From positions 124,001-188,000 of the forward strand of contig NZ_BAOQ01000001.1 in NCBI RefSeq assembly GCF_000344155.1: DNA of 64,000 nt. The letters are read 5' to 3'. The notes below the pieces were generated by a model, which was given only the letters and a program-made list of their open reading frames with translations, did not search any database and was not told the origin of the DNA. This DNA comes from Gordonia paraffinivorans NBRC 108238. GTDB taxonomy: Bacteria; Actinomycetota; Actinomycetes; Mycobacteriales; Mycobacteriaceae. The position numbers and the translations under genes were made by a program. Below are positions 8,405 to 18,469 of the stretch, one piece after another; the stretch's first letter is position 1, and each line of letters opens with the position of its first letter.

Positions 8405-9160
8405 GTGACTGAGACGCCCGACGAGGCCGGCCGGTTCGCCGCGCTGCTCGAAGCACTCGACACCGACATCCCCGAAGAGCTCCTCACGCTGGCACTGACG
8501 CATCGTTCCTACGCCTATGAACACGGCGGCCTGCCGACCAATGAGCGCCTGGAGTTCCTCGGTGACTCCGTGCTCGGCGTGGTGATCACCGAACGGCTCT
8601 ACCTGCGTTACCCGGACCGTCCGGAGGGTGAACTCGCGAAGATCCGCGCGAGCGTGGTCAACATGCACGCCCTCGCCGACGTGGCCCGCGGTCTCGGCGA
8701 CGAGGGAGGCCTCGGCAAGTACCTGTACCTCGGTCGCGGAGAAGAGATGACCGGCGGCCGCGACAAGGACTCGATCCTCGCCGACGGACTCGAGTCGATC
8801 TTCGGGGCGGTGTTCCTCAGCCACGGCCTCGAGACGTCGCGGCGGGTCATCCTGCGCCTCTTCGACGAGCGCATCGACAAGGCCGGCCGGCTCGGTGCCG
8901 GGCTGGACTGGAAGACCTCGCTGCAGGAGCTCAGCTCCGAGCGCGGTTTCGGTCCGCCGCAGTACCAGATCTCCTCGACGGGTCCCGACCACAACAAGGA
9001 GTTCACCGCGATCGCGGTGGTCGCGGGGGAGAACCTCGGCGAGGGCGTGGGCCGCACCAAGAAGGAGGCCGAGCAGCAGGCCGCCGCCCACGCGTGGAAG
9101 GCGCTGACCGAACGCGGCGCCGATGCCGAGGCCGAGGCGTCGTCGGAATCGGCGTCCTGA
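8405..9160 (+). CDS. rnc: Ribonuclease III
   Basis: Double-strand-specific endoribonuclease that processes rRNA precursors and structured mRNAs. 251 residues. N-terminal nuclease domain has the signature [13 protein letters not shown] (residues ~47-59) with metal ligands, and the second acidic pair in [14 protein letters not shown] near 122-135. The dsRNA-binding domain runs from about residue 162 to 235, ending in [21 protein letters not shown]. Start is GTG at 8405, 4 bp after the DUF177 stop. A short acidic tail ([11 protein letters not shown]) follows the dsRBD. Confidence 0.96.
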   Translation: MTETPDEAGRFAALLEALDTDIPEELLTLALTHRSYAYEHGGLPTNERLEFLGDSVLGVVITERLYLRYPDRPEGELAKIRASVVNMHALADVARGLGDEGGLGKYLYLGRGEEMTGGRDKDSILADGLESIFGAVFLSHGLETSRRVILRLFDERIDKAGRLGAGLDWKTSLQELSSERGFGPPQYQISSTGPDHNKEFTAIAVVAGENLGEGVGRTKKEAEQQAAAHAWKALTERGADAEAEASSESAS

Positions 9161-9172
9161 TCGCACTGGTAG

Positions 9173-10039
9173 ATGCCTGAACTCCCCGAGGTCGAGACCG
9201 TCCGAATGGGTCTCGAGAAACATCTCCACGGGCGCGCAGTGGCCTCTGTGGAGGTCCTCCACCCGCGGGCCGTGCGCCGCCACATCGGCGGCGAACCGGA
9301 CCTGATCGGGCGGCTGACCGGCAAGCACGCGACCGGTGTGCGTCGTCGCGGCAAGTACATGTGGATCGACGTCGCCGACGCCGCGGACCGTGCTGCTCTG
9401 GTGGTGCACCTCGGCATGAGCGGCCAGATGCTCATCGCCCGTGAGGGCGCCCCCGACCACACCCACCTGCGCATCCGCGCCGCTCTCGACGACGGCAACG
9501 AACTGCGCTTCGTCGACCAGCGCACCTTCGGGGGATGGCATCTCGACGACTACGTGGTCGACGACCACGGCGTCGATGTGCCCGTGTCGGTCGCGCACAT
9601 CGCGCCGGATCCCTTCGACCCGGTCTTCGACGCCGTGGTGGTCGTGGACCGCATGCGCGCCAAGCACTCCGAGATCAAACGCGTCCTGCTCGATCAGACG
9701 GTCATCTCCGGTGTCGGCAACATCTACGCCGACGAAGCGCTGTGGCGGGCGCGATTGCGCGGGACCCGGGTCGCGGAGTCGATCAGCCGAAAGAAGTTGC
9801 GGGAACTGATCGATGCCGCCACCGCGGTCATGTCCGAGGCGGTCGAGGTCGGCGGGACGTCCTTCGACTCGTTGTACGTCAATGTCAACGGACAATCTGG
9901 CTACTTCGAGCGCTCACTGAACGCCTATGGGCGCGAAGGGCTTCCGTGTAAGAGGTGCGGGACGATCATGCGCCGGGAGTCGTTCATGAACCGCAGCTCG
10001 TACTTCTGCCCGAAGTGTCAGCGCCGCTCGGGTCGATAG
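9173..10039 (+). CDS. mutM: Formamidopyrimidine-DNA glycosylase
   Basis: Bifunctional base-excision repair glycosylase/AP lyase that removes 8-oxoguanine and formamidopyrimidines. 288 residues. The N-terminal [10 protein letters not shown] supplies the catalytic proline and glutamate once methionine is removed; the beta-hairpin lysine is in GKYMWID near residue 60; the helix-two-turn-helix has [17 protein letters not shown] near 180. The C-terminal zinc finger CKRC...CPKC (residues ~260-283) is intact. ATG start 12 bp after rnc. Likely also named fpg (Rv2924c equivalent). Confidence 0.97.
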   Translation: MPELPEVETVRMGLEKHLHGRAVASVEVLHPRAVRRHIGGEPDLIGRLTGKHATGVRRRGKYMWIDVADAADRAALVVHLGMSGQMLIAREGAPDHTHLRIRAALDDGNELRFVDQRTFGGWHLDDYVVDDHGVDVPVSVAHIAPDPFDPVFDAVVVVDRMRAKHSEIKRVLLDQTVISGVGNIYADEALWRARLRGTRVAESISRKKLRELIDAATAVMSEAVEVGGTSFDSLYVNVNGQSGYFERSLNAYGREGLPCKRCGTIMRRESFMNRSSYFCPKCQRRSGR

Positions 10040-10232
10040 GGAAGGCGTGGCGTCTCGGGCCTGCACCCTGCGGCGCCGCCCCGCGGACGGCCGCTGACAG
10101 GCGCCGACGCCGCGCGGGAAGTCGTCCACACGACGCGGGCGCAGGTGTCTCGGGAATGTCTGCCCGGCCGGGGACCTTACTATTGTCCGCGGCGTCCGAG
10201 CCGCCCCGCCTTCTGAGAGGACTCGCCTGAGC
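10040..10232 (+). promoter_or_regulatory. mutM-osmC intergenic region with a -10 box
   Basis: 193 bp without a gene. A TACTAT hexamer at 10178-10183 is a good -10 for the OsmC gene; a short GC-rich stretch with inverted repeats precedes it. Nothing else recognisable. Confidence 0.35.
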
Positions 10233-10679
10233 ATGACCACCGAGCAGAACACGCCAGCCGCCGAGCCGGCGCACACCGAGCTGTGGGTCGAGCGGACCGG
10301 AACCCGCCGCTACACCGGGCACAGTTCGCGCGGCGCCGAGGTGCTCATCGGGTCGCAGGACGTCGACGGCGTCTTCACCCCGGGTGAGCTGTTGAAGATC
10401 GCGCTCGCCGCCTGCACCGGCATGGCGTCGGACCGCCCGCTCTCGCGCCGCCTCGGCGACGACTACGACGCCACCATCCGCGTCAGCGGCGACGCCGACC
10501 GCGAGAACGAGGTGTACCCGCGCCTCGAGGAGATCCTCGAACTCGACCTCTCCGAGCTCGACGCCGACGCCGCCGATCGGCTCCTCGTCGTCGTGCGGCG
10601 CGCCATCGACGCCGTCTGCACCGTCGGGCGCACCATCAAGGCCGGCGCCGAGGTCGACCTGAAGATCACCACGGAATAG
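10233..10679 (+). CDS. OsmC/Ohr family protein
   Basis: Small (148 aa) OsmC-family protein, likely a thiol-dependent peroxidase that reduces organic hydroperoxides. The two redox cysteines are present: one in LAACTGMA near residue 61 and one in AVCTVGRTI near 129. The fold is recognisable by GHSSRGAEVLIG and FTPGELLKIALAAC. The position between mutM and acyP matches Rv2923c. Which peroxide is used, and which thiol system reduces it (mycothiol or lipoyl), cannot be read from sequence. Confidence 0.85.
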   Translation: MTTEQNTPAAEPAHTELWVERTGTRRYTGHSSRGAEVLIGSQDVDGVFTPGELLKIALAACTGMASDRPLSRRLGDDYDATIRVSGDADRENEVYPRLEEILELDLSELDADAADRLLVVVRRAIDAVCTVGRTIKAGAEVDLKITTE

Positions 10680-10688
10680 CGAGCCGCC

Positions 10689-10997
10689 ATGAGCACCGAC
10701 AACACTCCGGGCGCCGGCAACACCGAGCAGGTCAGGCTGTCGGCATTTGTCCACGGCCACGTCCAGGGCGTCGGGTTCCGATGGTGGACGCGGTCGCGCG
10801 CGCTGGAACTCGGGCTGGTCGGCTCGGCGTCGAATCTGGCCGACGGACGGGTGCACGTGGTGGCCGAGGGCCCGCGTGACAAGGTCCTCGCGCTGCTCGA
10901 CGCGTTGCGCTCCGGCACGACCCCCGGACGGGTGGATCTGGTCGTCGAGAGCATCGATCCGCCGCGGGGAGGCCTCGTCGGCTTCGTGGAGCGGTGA
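10689..10997 (+). CDS. acyP: Acylphosphatase
   Basis: Hydrolyses carboxyl-phosphate bonds such as acetyl phosphate. 102 residues. Signature 1 is [13 protein letters not shown] (residues ~22-34, with the catalytic arginine) and the catalytic asparagine lies in [16 protein letters not shown] near residue 48. ATG at 10689, 9 bp after the OsmC gene and read with it. Very commonly located between osmC and smc in this order. Confidence 0.95.
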   Translation: MSTDNTPGAGNTEQVRLSAFVHGHVQGVGFRWWTRSRALELGLVGSASNLADGRVHVVAEGPRDKVLALLDALRSGTTPGRVDLVVESIDPPRGGLVGFVER

Positions 10998-11027
10998 GTG
11001 TCACCCGGATCGCATCGCGATGGTGAG

Positions 11028-11033
11028 TAGTCT
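11028..11033 (+). promoter_or_regulatory. -10 box for smc, near-leaderless
   Basis: TAGTCT (TANNNT) ends 8 nt before the smc GTG start; no ribosome binding site lies between. Confidence 0.4.
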
Positions 11034-11041
11034 GTACCGTC

Positions 11042-14000
11042 GTGCACCTCAAAAGCCTGACCCTGAAGGGCTTCAAGTCGTTCGCCTCGGCGACGACCCT
11101 GCGCTTCGAGCCGGGTATCACGTGCGTCGTCGGCCCCAACGGCTCCGGTAAGTCCAACGTCGTCGACGCCCTGACCTGGGTCATGGGCGAGCAGGGCGCC
11201 AAGGCGCTGCGCGGCGGCAAGATGCAGGACGTCATCTTCGCGGGCACCTCGGGCCGCCCGCCGCTCGGCCGTGCCGAGGTCACGCTGACCATAGACAACT
11301 CCGACGGCGCGCTGCCCATCGAGTACTCCGAGGTCTCGATCACCCGGCGCATGTTCCGCGACGGCGCCGGCGAGTACGAGATCAACGGCAACTCGTGCCG
11401 CCTGATGGACGTGCAGGAACTCCTGAGCGACTCCGGCATCGGACGCGAGATGCATGTCATCGTGGGACAGGGGCGCCTGTCGGCGATCCTCGAGTCCCGT
11501 CCCGAGGACCGGCGCGCGTTCATCGAGGAGGCCGCGGGCGTCCTCAAGCACCGCAAGCGCAAGGAGAAGGCACTCCGCAAGCTCGACGCGATGCAGGCCA
11601 ACCTCGCGCGCCTGACCGACCTGACCGCCGAGCTCCGGCGCCAGCTCAAGCCATTGGGCCGCCAGGCCGAGGTGGCGCGCCGTGCGCAGCATGTCCAGGC
11701 CGAATTGCGCGATGCCCGGCTGCGTCTGGCCGCCGACGACCTGGTCACCCGGCGGGCGGAGATGGCCGAGCACGCCGCGGTCGAGGAGGAGGTGCGGCGC
11801 CGGCAGGACGAGGTCGCCACCGAGCTCGACCGGGCCAACGCCGAACTCGCCGAACACGAGCAGCAGCTGGCGGAGATCACGCCGGCCGCGGCGGCGGCCG
11901 GGCGTGCCTGGTTCCGCCTGTCGGCCCTCGCCGAACGCGTCGACGCCACGCGGCGCGTCGCCGCCGAACGCAGCCGCTACCTCAGCGAGGCGACCACCGA
12001 GACGACCGGCCCCGACCCGGAGGAGCTCGAGGCGCAGGCGCTCGAGGCGGCCGAGCTCGAGGCCGAGCTGACCGAGGCCGTCGAGATCGCGGCCGAACAG
12101 CTCGAGACCGCCCGCGAGGAGCTGCGCGAACGCGAGGCGATCGCCGAGGAGGCCGAGGCCGCCCATCTCGCCGCGGTCCGGGCCATCGCCGACCGGCGGG
12201 AGGGACTCGCCCGGCTCGAGGGGCAGGTCGACAACCTGAGGACCAAGGCCGAGTCGGCCGACGCCGAGGAACAGCGGCTCACCGACGCGATCGCCGATGC
12301 CACCGAGCGTGCCGAAGCGGCTATCGCACAACAGGATTCGGCCGCAGGCGAACTTGCCCAACTGGAGGCCTCCGAACAGGCCCTCGACGAACACCACGAA
12401 CGTTGCGTCGCCGCGCTGAATCTCTCCAACGAGCGCGTCGCGACGCTGCAGGCGCAGCACCGCGAGGCCGAACAGGCCATCGCATCCCTGTCCGCGCGGG
12501 TCGAGGCGCTCTCGATGAACCTCGAGCGCAACGACGGCGGGGCATGGCTGCTGGACAACGCGCCCGACGGGCTGCTCGGTCCCATGTCGGAACTGGTCAC
12601 CGTGGAGCCCGGTTTCGAGACCGCGATCGCCGGGGCGCTCGGCCCGGCGGTCGACGGCATCGTGACCGTCGACGGGATCGCCGCGGTCCGCGCCCTCGAG
12701 GCGCTCAAGGCCGGCGACGGGGGACGGGCCGCGCTGATCTGCGGCGGGCTCGACGGCGCGGCCGCGCGCGAGCGCGAGGTGCCACTGCCCGAGGGAGCCC
12801 GGTGGGCCTCGTCGGTGGTCCGCTGCGGGCCGGAGATCCGCGGCGCGATCGACACCGTCCTGGCCGACACGATCATCGTCGACGACCCGGCGCAGGGTCT
12901 CGAACTCGCCCGCCGCCTCGGTGTCCGGGCCGTGACACCCGCCGGCGACCGCATCGGTCCGGCGTCGATCGAGGGCGGTTCCTCGCGTCGACCGTCGACG
13001 CTGGAGGTCCAGTCGGCCATCGACGCCGCCACCGAGGAGCTCGCCGCCACCCGGCGCCGCGTCGAAGAACTCGAGGCAGCGCTCGACGGCGCCCTGACCG
13101 AACAGCGTGAGCGCCGCGAGGCCGCAGAGGAGGCGCTGGCCGCGCTGCACGAGTCGGACGCGAGCGTCGGCGCCGCCTACGAGCAGATGGCGCGGCTCGG
13201 GCAGGAGATCCGCACCGCCCGCGCCGAGGCGGACAAGTACACCCGGCAGCGCAGCTTCCTGGAGAAGGGCCGCGAGGAGACCCTGCAGAAGCTCCACGAG
13301 CTCGAGGAACGCCTGCGCCTCGCCCGGGACGAGACCGAGGTCGGCCCCGAGGTCGACACCGACGACTCGGCACGGGCCGAGGCCGCGGCCGCGGTCGGCA
13401 TCGCCCGCGGCGCGGAGATGGAGGCGCGGCTCGCCCTCCGCACCGCGGAGGAACGGCTCGCGTCGGTGCGCGGCAAGGCCGACTCGCTGCGCAGCGCCGC
13501 CCAGCGCGAACGCGAGGCACGTGAACGCGCCCGGCGCGAGGACGAGATCCGGCGCCAGGCCGCGGGTGTGGCCGCCGCCGTCGAGCGCGAAGGCGCGCAG
13601 GTCGCCGAGCGACTCGCCGCCGCCGTCGCCACAGCCCAGGCCGGGCGCGACGAGCTCGAGGAGATAAAGCAGGCGCGGTCGGCGACGCTCGACGAGCTGC
13701 GGCTGCGGGCGGGGGAGCTCTCCACCACCCTCAACTCGCTGCGCGACGCCGTGCACCGCGACGAGGTGGCCCGCGCCCAGGTGGCGTTGCGGATCGAACA
13801 GCTCGAGGAACAGATCGTCGAGACCTTCGGCATGGCGCCCGACGAGCTGATCGCCGAGTACGGCCCGGATGTGCCGATGCCGCCGTCGGCGCTCGAGATG
13901 CAGGAGTACGAGGAGGCCAAGGCGCGCGGTGAGCAGGTCGTCGCGCCGGCTCCGATGCCCTACGACCGCGCCACCCAGGAGGCCCGCGCCAAGAAGGCGC

Positions 14001-14653
14001 AGAAGGACCTCAACACCCTGGGCAAGGTGAACCCCCTCGCGCTCGAGGAGTTCGCCGCGCTCGAGGAACGCTACAACTTCCTGTCCTCGCAGCTCGAGGA
14101 CGTCAAGGCCGCCCGCAAGGACCTCCTCGACGTCGTCGACGACGTCGACGCCCGCATCCTGCAGGTCTTCACCGAGGCCTACGCCGACGTCGAGCGGGAA
14201 TTCGCCCAGGTCTTCCAGACGCTGTTCCCCGGCGGCGAGGGACGCCTCGTCCTCACCGACCCCGACGACATGCTCACCACCGGCATCGAGGTGGAGGCCC
14301 GCCCGCCGGGTAAGAAGGTGAAGAGGCTCTCGCTGCTGTCCGGCGGCGAGAAGTCGCTGACCGCGGTCGCGATGCTCGTCGCCATTTTCCGCGCCCGTCC
14401 GTCGCCGTTCTACGTCATGGACGAGGTGGAGGCCGCGCTCGACGACACCAACCTGCGGCGTCTCATCAAACTGTTCGAACAGCTGCGGGAGAAATCGCAG
14501 CTCATCGTGATCACCCACCAGAAGCCCACCATGGAGATCGCCGACGCCCTCTACGGCGTCAGCATGCGCGGTGACGGCATCACCACGGTCATCTCGCAGC
14601 GCATGCGCGGTGTGAACATGCCCGTGGCCCAACAGGAGGACACCAGCCAGTGA
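11042..14653 (+). CDS. smc: Chromosome segregation ATPase SMC
   Basis: Condensin-type SMC that compacts and segregates the chromosome together with ScpA/ScpB. 1203 residues, full length. N-terminal ATPase half begins [14 protein letters not shown] and has Walker A GPNGSGKS at 31-38. Two long coiled-coil arms (~170-500 and ~660-1000, rich in A/E/R heptads) flank a hinge around residues 505-650 ([10 protein letters not shown] to [10 protein letters not shown]). The C-terminal half has the signature LSGGEKSL near 1100 and Walker [14 protein letters not shown] near 1125. GTG start; the stop overlaps ftsY by 4 bp. Long open frames on the opposite strand of this gene are composition artefacts. Confidence 0.97.
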   Translation: MHLKSLTLKGFKSFASATTLRFEPGITCVVGPNGSGKSNVVDALTWVMGEQGAKALRGGKMQDVIFAGTSGRPPLGRAEVTLTIDNSDGALPIEYSEVSITRRMFRDGAGEYEINGNSCRLMDVQELLSDSGIGREMHVIVGQGRLSAILESRPEDRRAFIEEAAGVLKHRKRKEKALRKLDAMQANLARLTDLTAELRRQLKPLGRQAEVARRAQHVQAELRDARLRLAADDLVTRRAEMAEHAAVEEEVRRRQDEVATELDRANAELAEHEQQLAEITPAAAAAGRAWFRLSALAERVDATRRVAAERSRYLSEATTETTGPDPEELEAQALEAAELEAELTEAVEIAAEQLETAREELREREAIAEEAEAAHLAAVRAIADRREGLARLEGQVDNLRTKAESADAEEQRLTDAIADATERAEAAIAQQDSAAGELAQLEASEQALDEHHERCVAALNLSNERVATLQAQHREAEQAIASLSARVEALSMNLERNDGGAWLLDNAPDGLLGPMSELVTVEPGFETAIAGALGPAVDGIVTVDGIAAVRALEALKAGDGGRAALICGGLDGAAAREREVPLPEGARWASSVVRCGPEIRGAIDTVLADTIIVDDPAQGLELARRLGVRAVTPAGDRIGPASIEGGSSRRPSTLEVQSAIDAATEELAATRRRVEELEAALDGALTEQRERREAAEEALAALHESDASVGAAYEQMARLGQEIRTARAEADKYTRQRSFLEKGREETLQKLHELEERLRLARDETEVGPEVDTDDSARAEAAAAVGIARGAEMEARLALRTAEERLASVRGKADSLRSAAQREREARERARREDEIRRQAAGVAAAVEREGAQVAERLAAAVATAQAGRDELEEIKQARSATLDELRLRAGELSTTLNSLRDAVHRDEVARAQVALRIEQLEEQIVETFGMAPDELIAEYGPDVPMPPSALEMQEYEEAKARGEQVVAPAPMPYDRATQEARAKKAQKDLNTLGKVNPLALEEFAALEERYNFLSSQLEDVKAARKDLLDVVDDVDARILQVFTEAYADVEREFAQVFQTLFPGGEGRLVLTDPDDMLTTGIEVEARPPGKKVKRLSLLSGGEKSLTAVAMLVAIFRARPSPFYVMDEVEAALDDTNLRRLIKLFEQLREKSQLIVITHQKPTMEIADALYGVSMRGDGITTVISQRMRGVNMPVAQQEDTSQ

Positions 14654-16230
14654 ACACCGGAATCATCATCGGCATAGTCGTCGCGGTACTCGTCGTGGCG
14701 GCGCTGATCGCGCTCGGACTGGTGCTGTCGCGTCGGCGTCGCATCTCGCTCACCGACAAGCCCGAACAGACGCAGATCGTCGACGGCACGACCCGGCAGG
14801 TCGACAGATCCGGTGGGTACAAGGCCGGGTCGGGCTTCACGTTCAGCCGAAGCGATTCGGATACCGCGCTGGCCGAACCCCCGAAGCCCGCGCCGAGACC
14901 GGCCCCGAAGCCCGAGGCCCCGATCCAGAAGCCGGTCCAGCCGGTGCAGGAGCGCACCGACGTCGACGGCCAGCCCGGTGTCGGCGACGACGCCGCGGTC
15001 CCGCGCGATTCCGTGCGCCGTCCCATCCAGGACATCGCGCTGCCCGACGTGACCGAGGAGAAGGCCGCCGAGCCCGAGGCGGAACGGCCGGAGGTCACCG
15101 AGCCCGAACCGGAGGTCGCCGAGAAGACCGCCGAGGAGACGGCCGCGGGGGAGACGATCACAGACGAGGAGACCGCGACCGCGCCCGAGGCGCCTGCGGC
15201 CCCGGCTGAGCCCGAGACCTCGGCCGTCGAGCCCGAGGCCCCTGCCGAGGAAGCCGTCACCGTTCCCGACGACGCCTCCGCGGCCACCGCCGCGCCGCCG
15301 CGTGAGGAGATCGCGCCCACCGCCGGTCGCCTCGGCCGTCTGCGCGGTCGCCTGGCCCGTTCCCAGGGCGCGATCGGCAAGAGCGTCCTGGGTCTGCTCG
15401 GCGCCGGCGACCTCGACGAGGAGAGCTGGGAGGAGATCGAGGACACGCTGCTGATGGCCGACCTCGGCACGGCAACCACCATGACCGTCGTCGAGCGGTT
15501 GCGCACCGAACTCGCGGCCAACCCGGTGCGTAGCGCCGAGGAGGCCCGCGCGCTTCTCAAGCGGGTGCTCGTCGAGGAGCTCGACCCCACGCTGGACCGG
15601 TCGATCAAGGCGCTGCCGCATGCGGGGCGCCCCGCCGTCGTGCTCGTGGTCGGTGTGAACGGCACCGGCAAGACCACCACCACCGGCAAGCTGGCCCGTG
15701 TTCTCGTCGCCGACGGCCGTCGGGTGCTCCTCGGGGCCGCGGACACCTTCCGTGCGGCGGCCGCCGACCAGCTGCAGACCTGGGGCGAACGCGTGGGCGC
15801 CGAGATCGTCCGCGGCAAGGAACAGGCCGACCCGGCCGCAGTGGCCTTCGACGCCGTCGACCGCGGCATCGCCACCGGGGTCGACGTGGTCATGATCGAC
15901 ACCGCCGGCCGCCTGCACACCAAGACCGGCCTCATGGACGAGCTCGGCAAGGTCAAGCGCGTCGTGGAGAAGAAGGCCCCCGTCGACGAGGTCCTGCTCG
16001 TGCTCGACGCCACGATCGGCCAGAACGGCCTCGCGCAGGCCCGTGTGTTCGCCGAGGTCGTCGACATCACCGGCGTGGTGCTGACCAAACTGGACGGCAC
16101 CGCCAAGGGCGGCATCGTGTTCCACGTGCAGAAAGAACTCGGCGTTCCCGTCAAGCTCGTGGGCCTGGGCGAGGGCGCCGACGATCTGGCGCCGTTCGAG
16201 CCCGAGGCGTTCGTCGACGCCCTGCTGTGA
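14650..16230 (+). CDS. ftsY: Signal recognition particle receptor FtsY
   Basis: GTPase receptor that docks SRP-ribosome complexes at the membrane. 526 residues. An N-terminal transmembrane helix (residues ~4-27) anchors it, as in other actinobacteria; then a long acidic, proline/alanine-rich linker (~35-215) and the NG domain. P-loop [13 protein letters not shown] is at ~335-347, DTAGR near 417 and the G4 motif [10 protein letters not shown] near 478. GTG start overlaps the smc stop (GTGA), so smc and ftsY are co-translated. A hairpin terminator follows. Confidence 0.96.
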   Translation: MNTGIIIGIVVAVLVVAALIALGLVLSRRRRISLTDKPEQTQIVDGTTRQVDRSGGYKAGSGFTFSRSDSDTALAEPPKPAPRPAPKPEAPIQKPVQPVQERTDVDGQPGVGDDAAVPRDSVRRPIQDIALPDVTEEKAAEPEAERPEVTEPEPEVAEKTAEETAAGETITDEETATAPEAPAAPAEPETSAVEPEAPAEEAVTVPDDASAATAAPPREEIAPTAGRLGRLRGRLARSQGAIGKSVLGLLGAGDLDEESWEEIEDTLLMADLGTATTMTVVERLRTELAANPVRSAEEARALLKRVLVEELDPTLDRSIKALPHAGRPAVVLVVGVNGTGKTTTTGKLARVLVADGRRVLLGAADTFRAAAADQLQTWGERVGAEIVRGKEQADPAAVAFDAVDRGIATGVDVVMIDTAGRLHTKTGLMDELGKVKRVVEKKAPVDEVLLVLDATIGQNGLAQARVFAEVVDITGVVLTKLDGTAKGGIVFHVQKELGVPVKLVGLGEGADDLAPFEPEAFVDALL

Positions 16231-16254
16231 TCCCCGCCGTGTGAACTCGGCCCA

Positions 16255-16287
16255 GTGCGCCCGGCTCCGTTCGCGAGCCGGGCGCAC
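16255..16287 (+). terminator. Hairpin terminator after ftsY
   Basis: Perfect 12-bp stem, arms 16255-16266 and 16276-16287, 9-nt loop, 24 bp after the ftsY stop. No U-tract, as is common for actinobacterial terminators. Confidence 0.6.
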
Positions 16288-16395
16288 GCGTGTCTGCACC
16301 CGCCCGATCGCTCCCGAGCACGCGTGCGATCCGAGGCCACGAAGGAACATTCGGTCGGTGAAACGCTGAGACCCGCCTCAGAGACCTCCTGGTGA

Positions 16396-16411
16396 TTTAC
16401 GTCCGTGAAAT
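16396..16411 (+). promoter_or_regulatory. Candidate GlnR site upstream of amtB
   Basis: TTTAC-N6-GAAAT fits the actinobacterial GlnR consensus gTnAC-N6-GaAAC at most positions. It overlaps an AT-rich ATATAAAT stretch likely to contain the promoter, ~115 bp before the amtB start. GlnR control of amt-glnK-glnD is established in related genera; binding here is inferred. Confidence 0.4.
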
Positions 16412-16527
16412 ATAAATCGCCAATCGGGTTACGCGTCCGAAACGTGAAGGCACCACTGCTGAAACCGAGTGCCGACAGTCTCTTTGAAGGCGCCGAGCCG
16501 TCGGCGCATCCTGAGGAGGTTTCTACA

Positions 16528-17862
16528 GTGGTTTTGGCGCTGCCAGAAGATGCGTTCGGCGCATTCGACACCGGCGACACCGCGTGGATCATCACCAGCG
16601 CGGCGCTGGTCCTGTTGATGACACCCGGACTCGCGTTCTTCTACGGCGGACTCGCACGAGGCAAGTCCGTCCTCAACATGATGATGATGTCGTTCATCTC
16701 GCTGGCCACCGTCAGCGTGGTGTATGTCCTCTGGGGCTTCTCGATGGCATTCGGGAACGGCATCACCGGTGACGACGACATCGCCGGGTTGTTCTCGAAC
16801 CCCTTCTCGCTCTTCGGCTCCGGCCAGCTGGCCGACACCATTCCCGGCCCGGACGGGACCGAGCTGGTCGTGACCGGCGGCAACTCCATCCCGTCGTTCG
16901 TCTTCATGGGCTTCCAGCTGACCTTCGCGGTCATCACCGTCGCACTCATCTCGGGTGCGCTGGCCGAGCGCGTGAAGTTCGCCACCTGGACCGTCTTCAC
17001 CGTCCTGTGGGCGACCATCGTGTACTTCCCGCTCTCCCACATGGTGTGGGGCGGCGGCATCATGTCGGGCGCCGAGAAGGGCTTCGCGTCGTGGATGTTC
17101 GGCAGCACCGACGGTGAGGCCAACGTCGCGCCGATCGACTTCGCCGGTGGCACCGTGGTCCACATCAACGCCGGTATGGCCGCTCTGGTCCTGGCCCTGA
17201 TCGTCGGCAAGCGCGTCGGCTTCGGACGCACCGCCTACCGTCCGCACAACATCCCGTTCGTCATGCTGGGCGCCGCCCTCCTGTGGTTCGGCTGGTTCGG
17301 CTTCAACGCCGGCTCGGAGCTGGCCGCCGACGCCGCGACCGGTCTGGTCTGGGTGAACACCACCGCCGCCACCGCCGCCGCGATCATCGGCTGGCTCGCA
17401 GTCGAACTCATCCGCGACAAGCACGCCACCAGCGTCGGCGCCGCATCGGGCATCGTGGCCGGTCTGGTCGCCATCACCCCCGCCTGTGGCAACCTGACCC
17501 CGGTCGGCTCGCTCATCCTGGGTGTCGTCGCGGGTGCGCTCGCGGCCCTGGCCATCGGCCTGAAGACCAAATTCGGCTACGACGACTCGCTCGACGTCGT
17601 CGGCGTCCACCTGGTCGCCGGCCTGTGGGGCACCGTCGGCGTCGGCCTGCTCGCCGTCGACACCGGCCTCTTCTGGGGCGGCGACTACAAGCAGCTCGTC
17701 GTCCAGGTCGTGATCGCGCTGTTCGCCCTCGTGTTCACCGGCGTGCTGACCGCGATCATCGCCCTGGTGCTCAAGCCTCTCGGCTGGCGTGTCAGCGACG
17801 AGGACGAGAAGAGCGGCATCGACGAGGCGGAACACGCCGAGACCGCCTACGAACTGGCATGA
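16528..17862 (+). CDS. amtB: Ammonium transporter
   Basis: Amt/MEP/Rh channel for ammonium uptake, with eleven predicted membrane helices. 444 residues from the GTG at 16528, chosen because GAGGAGG lies 8 nt upstream; the frame continues open to 16405 but that part is basic, unlike a membrane protein N-terminus, and overlaps the promoter region. Family features: FFYGGLARGKSVLNMMMMS near residue 38, the pore-region FAGGTVVHINAGMAALV with the first twin histidine near 210, and the second in DVVGVHLVAGLWGTVG near 360. The cytoplasmic C-terminus binds GlnK, encoded next. Confidence 0.96.
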   Translation: MVLALPEDAFGAFDTGDTAWIITSAALVLLMTPGLAFFYGGLARGKSVLNMMMMSFISLATVSVVYVLWGFSMAFGNGITGDDDIAGLFSNPFSLFGSGQLADTIPGPDGTELVVTGGNSIPSFVFMGFQLTFAVITVALISGALAERVKFATWTVFTVLWATIVYFPLSHMVWGGGIMSGAEKGFASWMFGSTDGEANVAPIDFAGGTVVHINAGMAALVLALIVGKRVGFGRTAYRPHNIPFVMLGAALLWFGWFGFNAGSELAADAATGLVWVNTTAATAAAIIGWLAVELIRDKHATSVGAASGIVAGLVAITPACGNLTPVGSLILGVVAGALAALAIGLKTKFGYDDSLDVVGVHLVAGLWGTVGVGLLAVDTGLFWGGDYKQLVVQVVIALFALVFTGVLTAIIALVLKPLGWRVSDEDEKSGIDEAEHAETAYELA

Positions 17863-17908
17863 CGCTCCAGACAATCGCTACTACGCTGACACCCGTGGAG
17901 AGGGATAA

Positions 17909-18250
<342 letters not shown>

Positions 18251-18281
18251 GTGAGCTCGTGCCCTTTCTGAACACCCGAAG

Positions 18282-18319
18282 GCGGCCCCGCGTCCGACGA
18301 CCCGTCGGCGCGGGGCCGC
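18282..18319 (+). terminator. Long hairpin between glnK and glnD
   Basis: Stem of 11 bp (18282-18292 with 18309-18319), one bulged T, then 6 more bp (18294-18299 with 18303-18308) and a 3-nt loop. No U-tract. Placed 31 bp after glnK, so it could end amtB-glnK transcripts partly and lower glnD expression. Confidence 0.55.
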
Positions 18320-18469
18320 ACCGTTCACACCCGGTTTCTCCGGCGCACGCGCCGGAAGACCGCCCGAGACCAGGAGACTCCCGTAGCCGCAACCGATCTC
18401 GCCAAGACCCGCCGGCAGCTGACCGAGTCGAGCCGGAACGGGAAACTCGACGCACCGGCACTCCGCCAG

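Noticed and set aside
10463..14632. 1389-codon open frame on the minus strand opposite smc
   Set aside because: Arises from GC-rich third positions of smc; the translation has no family features and is low in complexity. smc on the plus strand has every SMC motif.
16405..16527. 42-codon N-terminal extension of amtB
   Set aside because: A strong ribosome binding site precedes the GTG at 16528, and the extension covers the promoter with the GlnR-like site.
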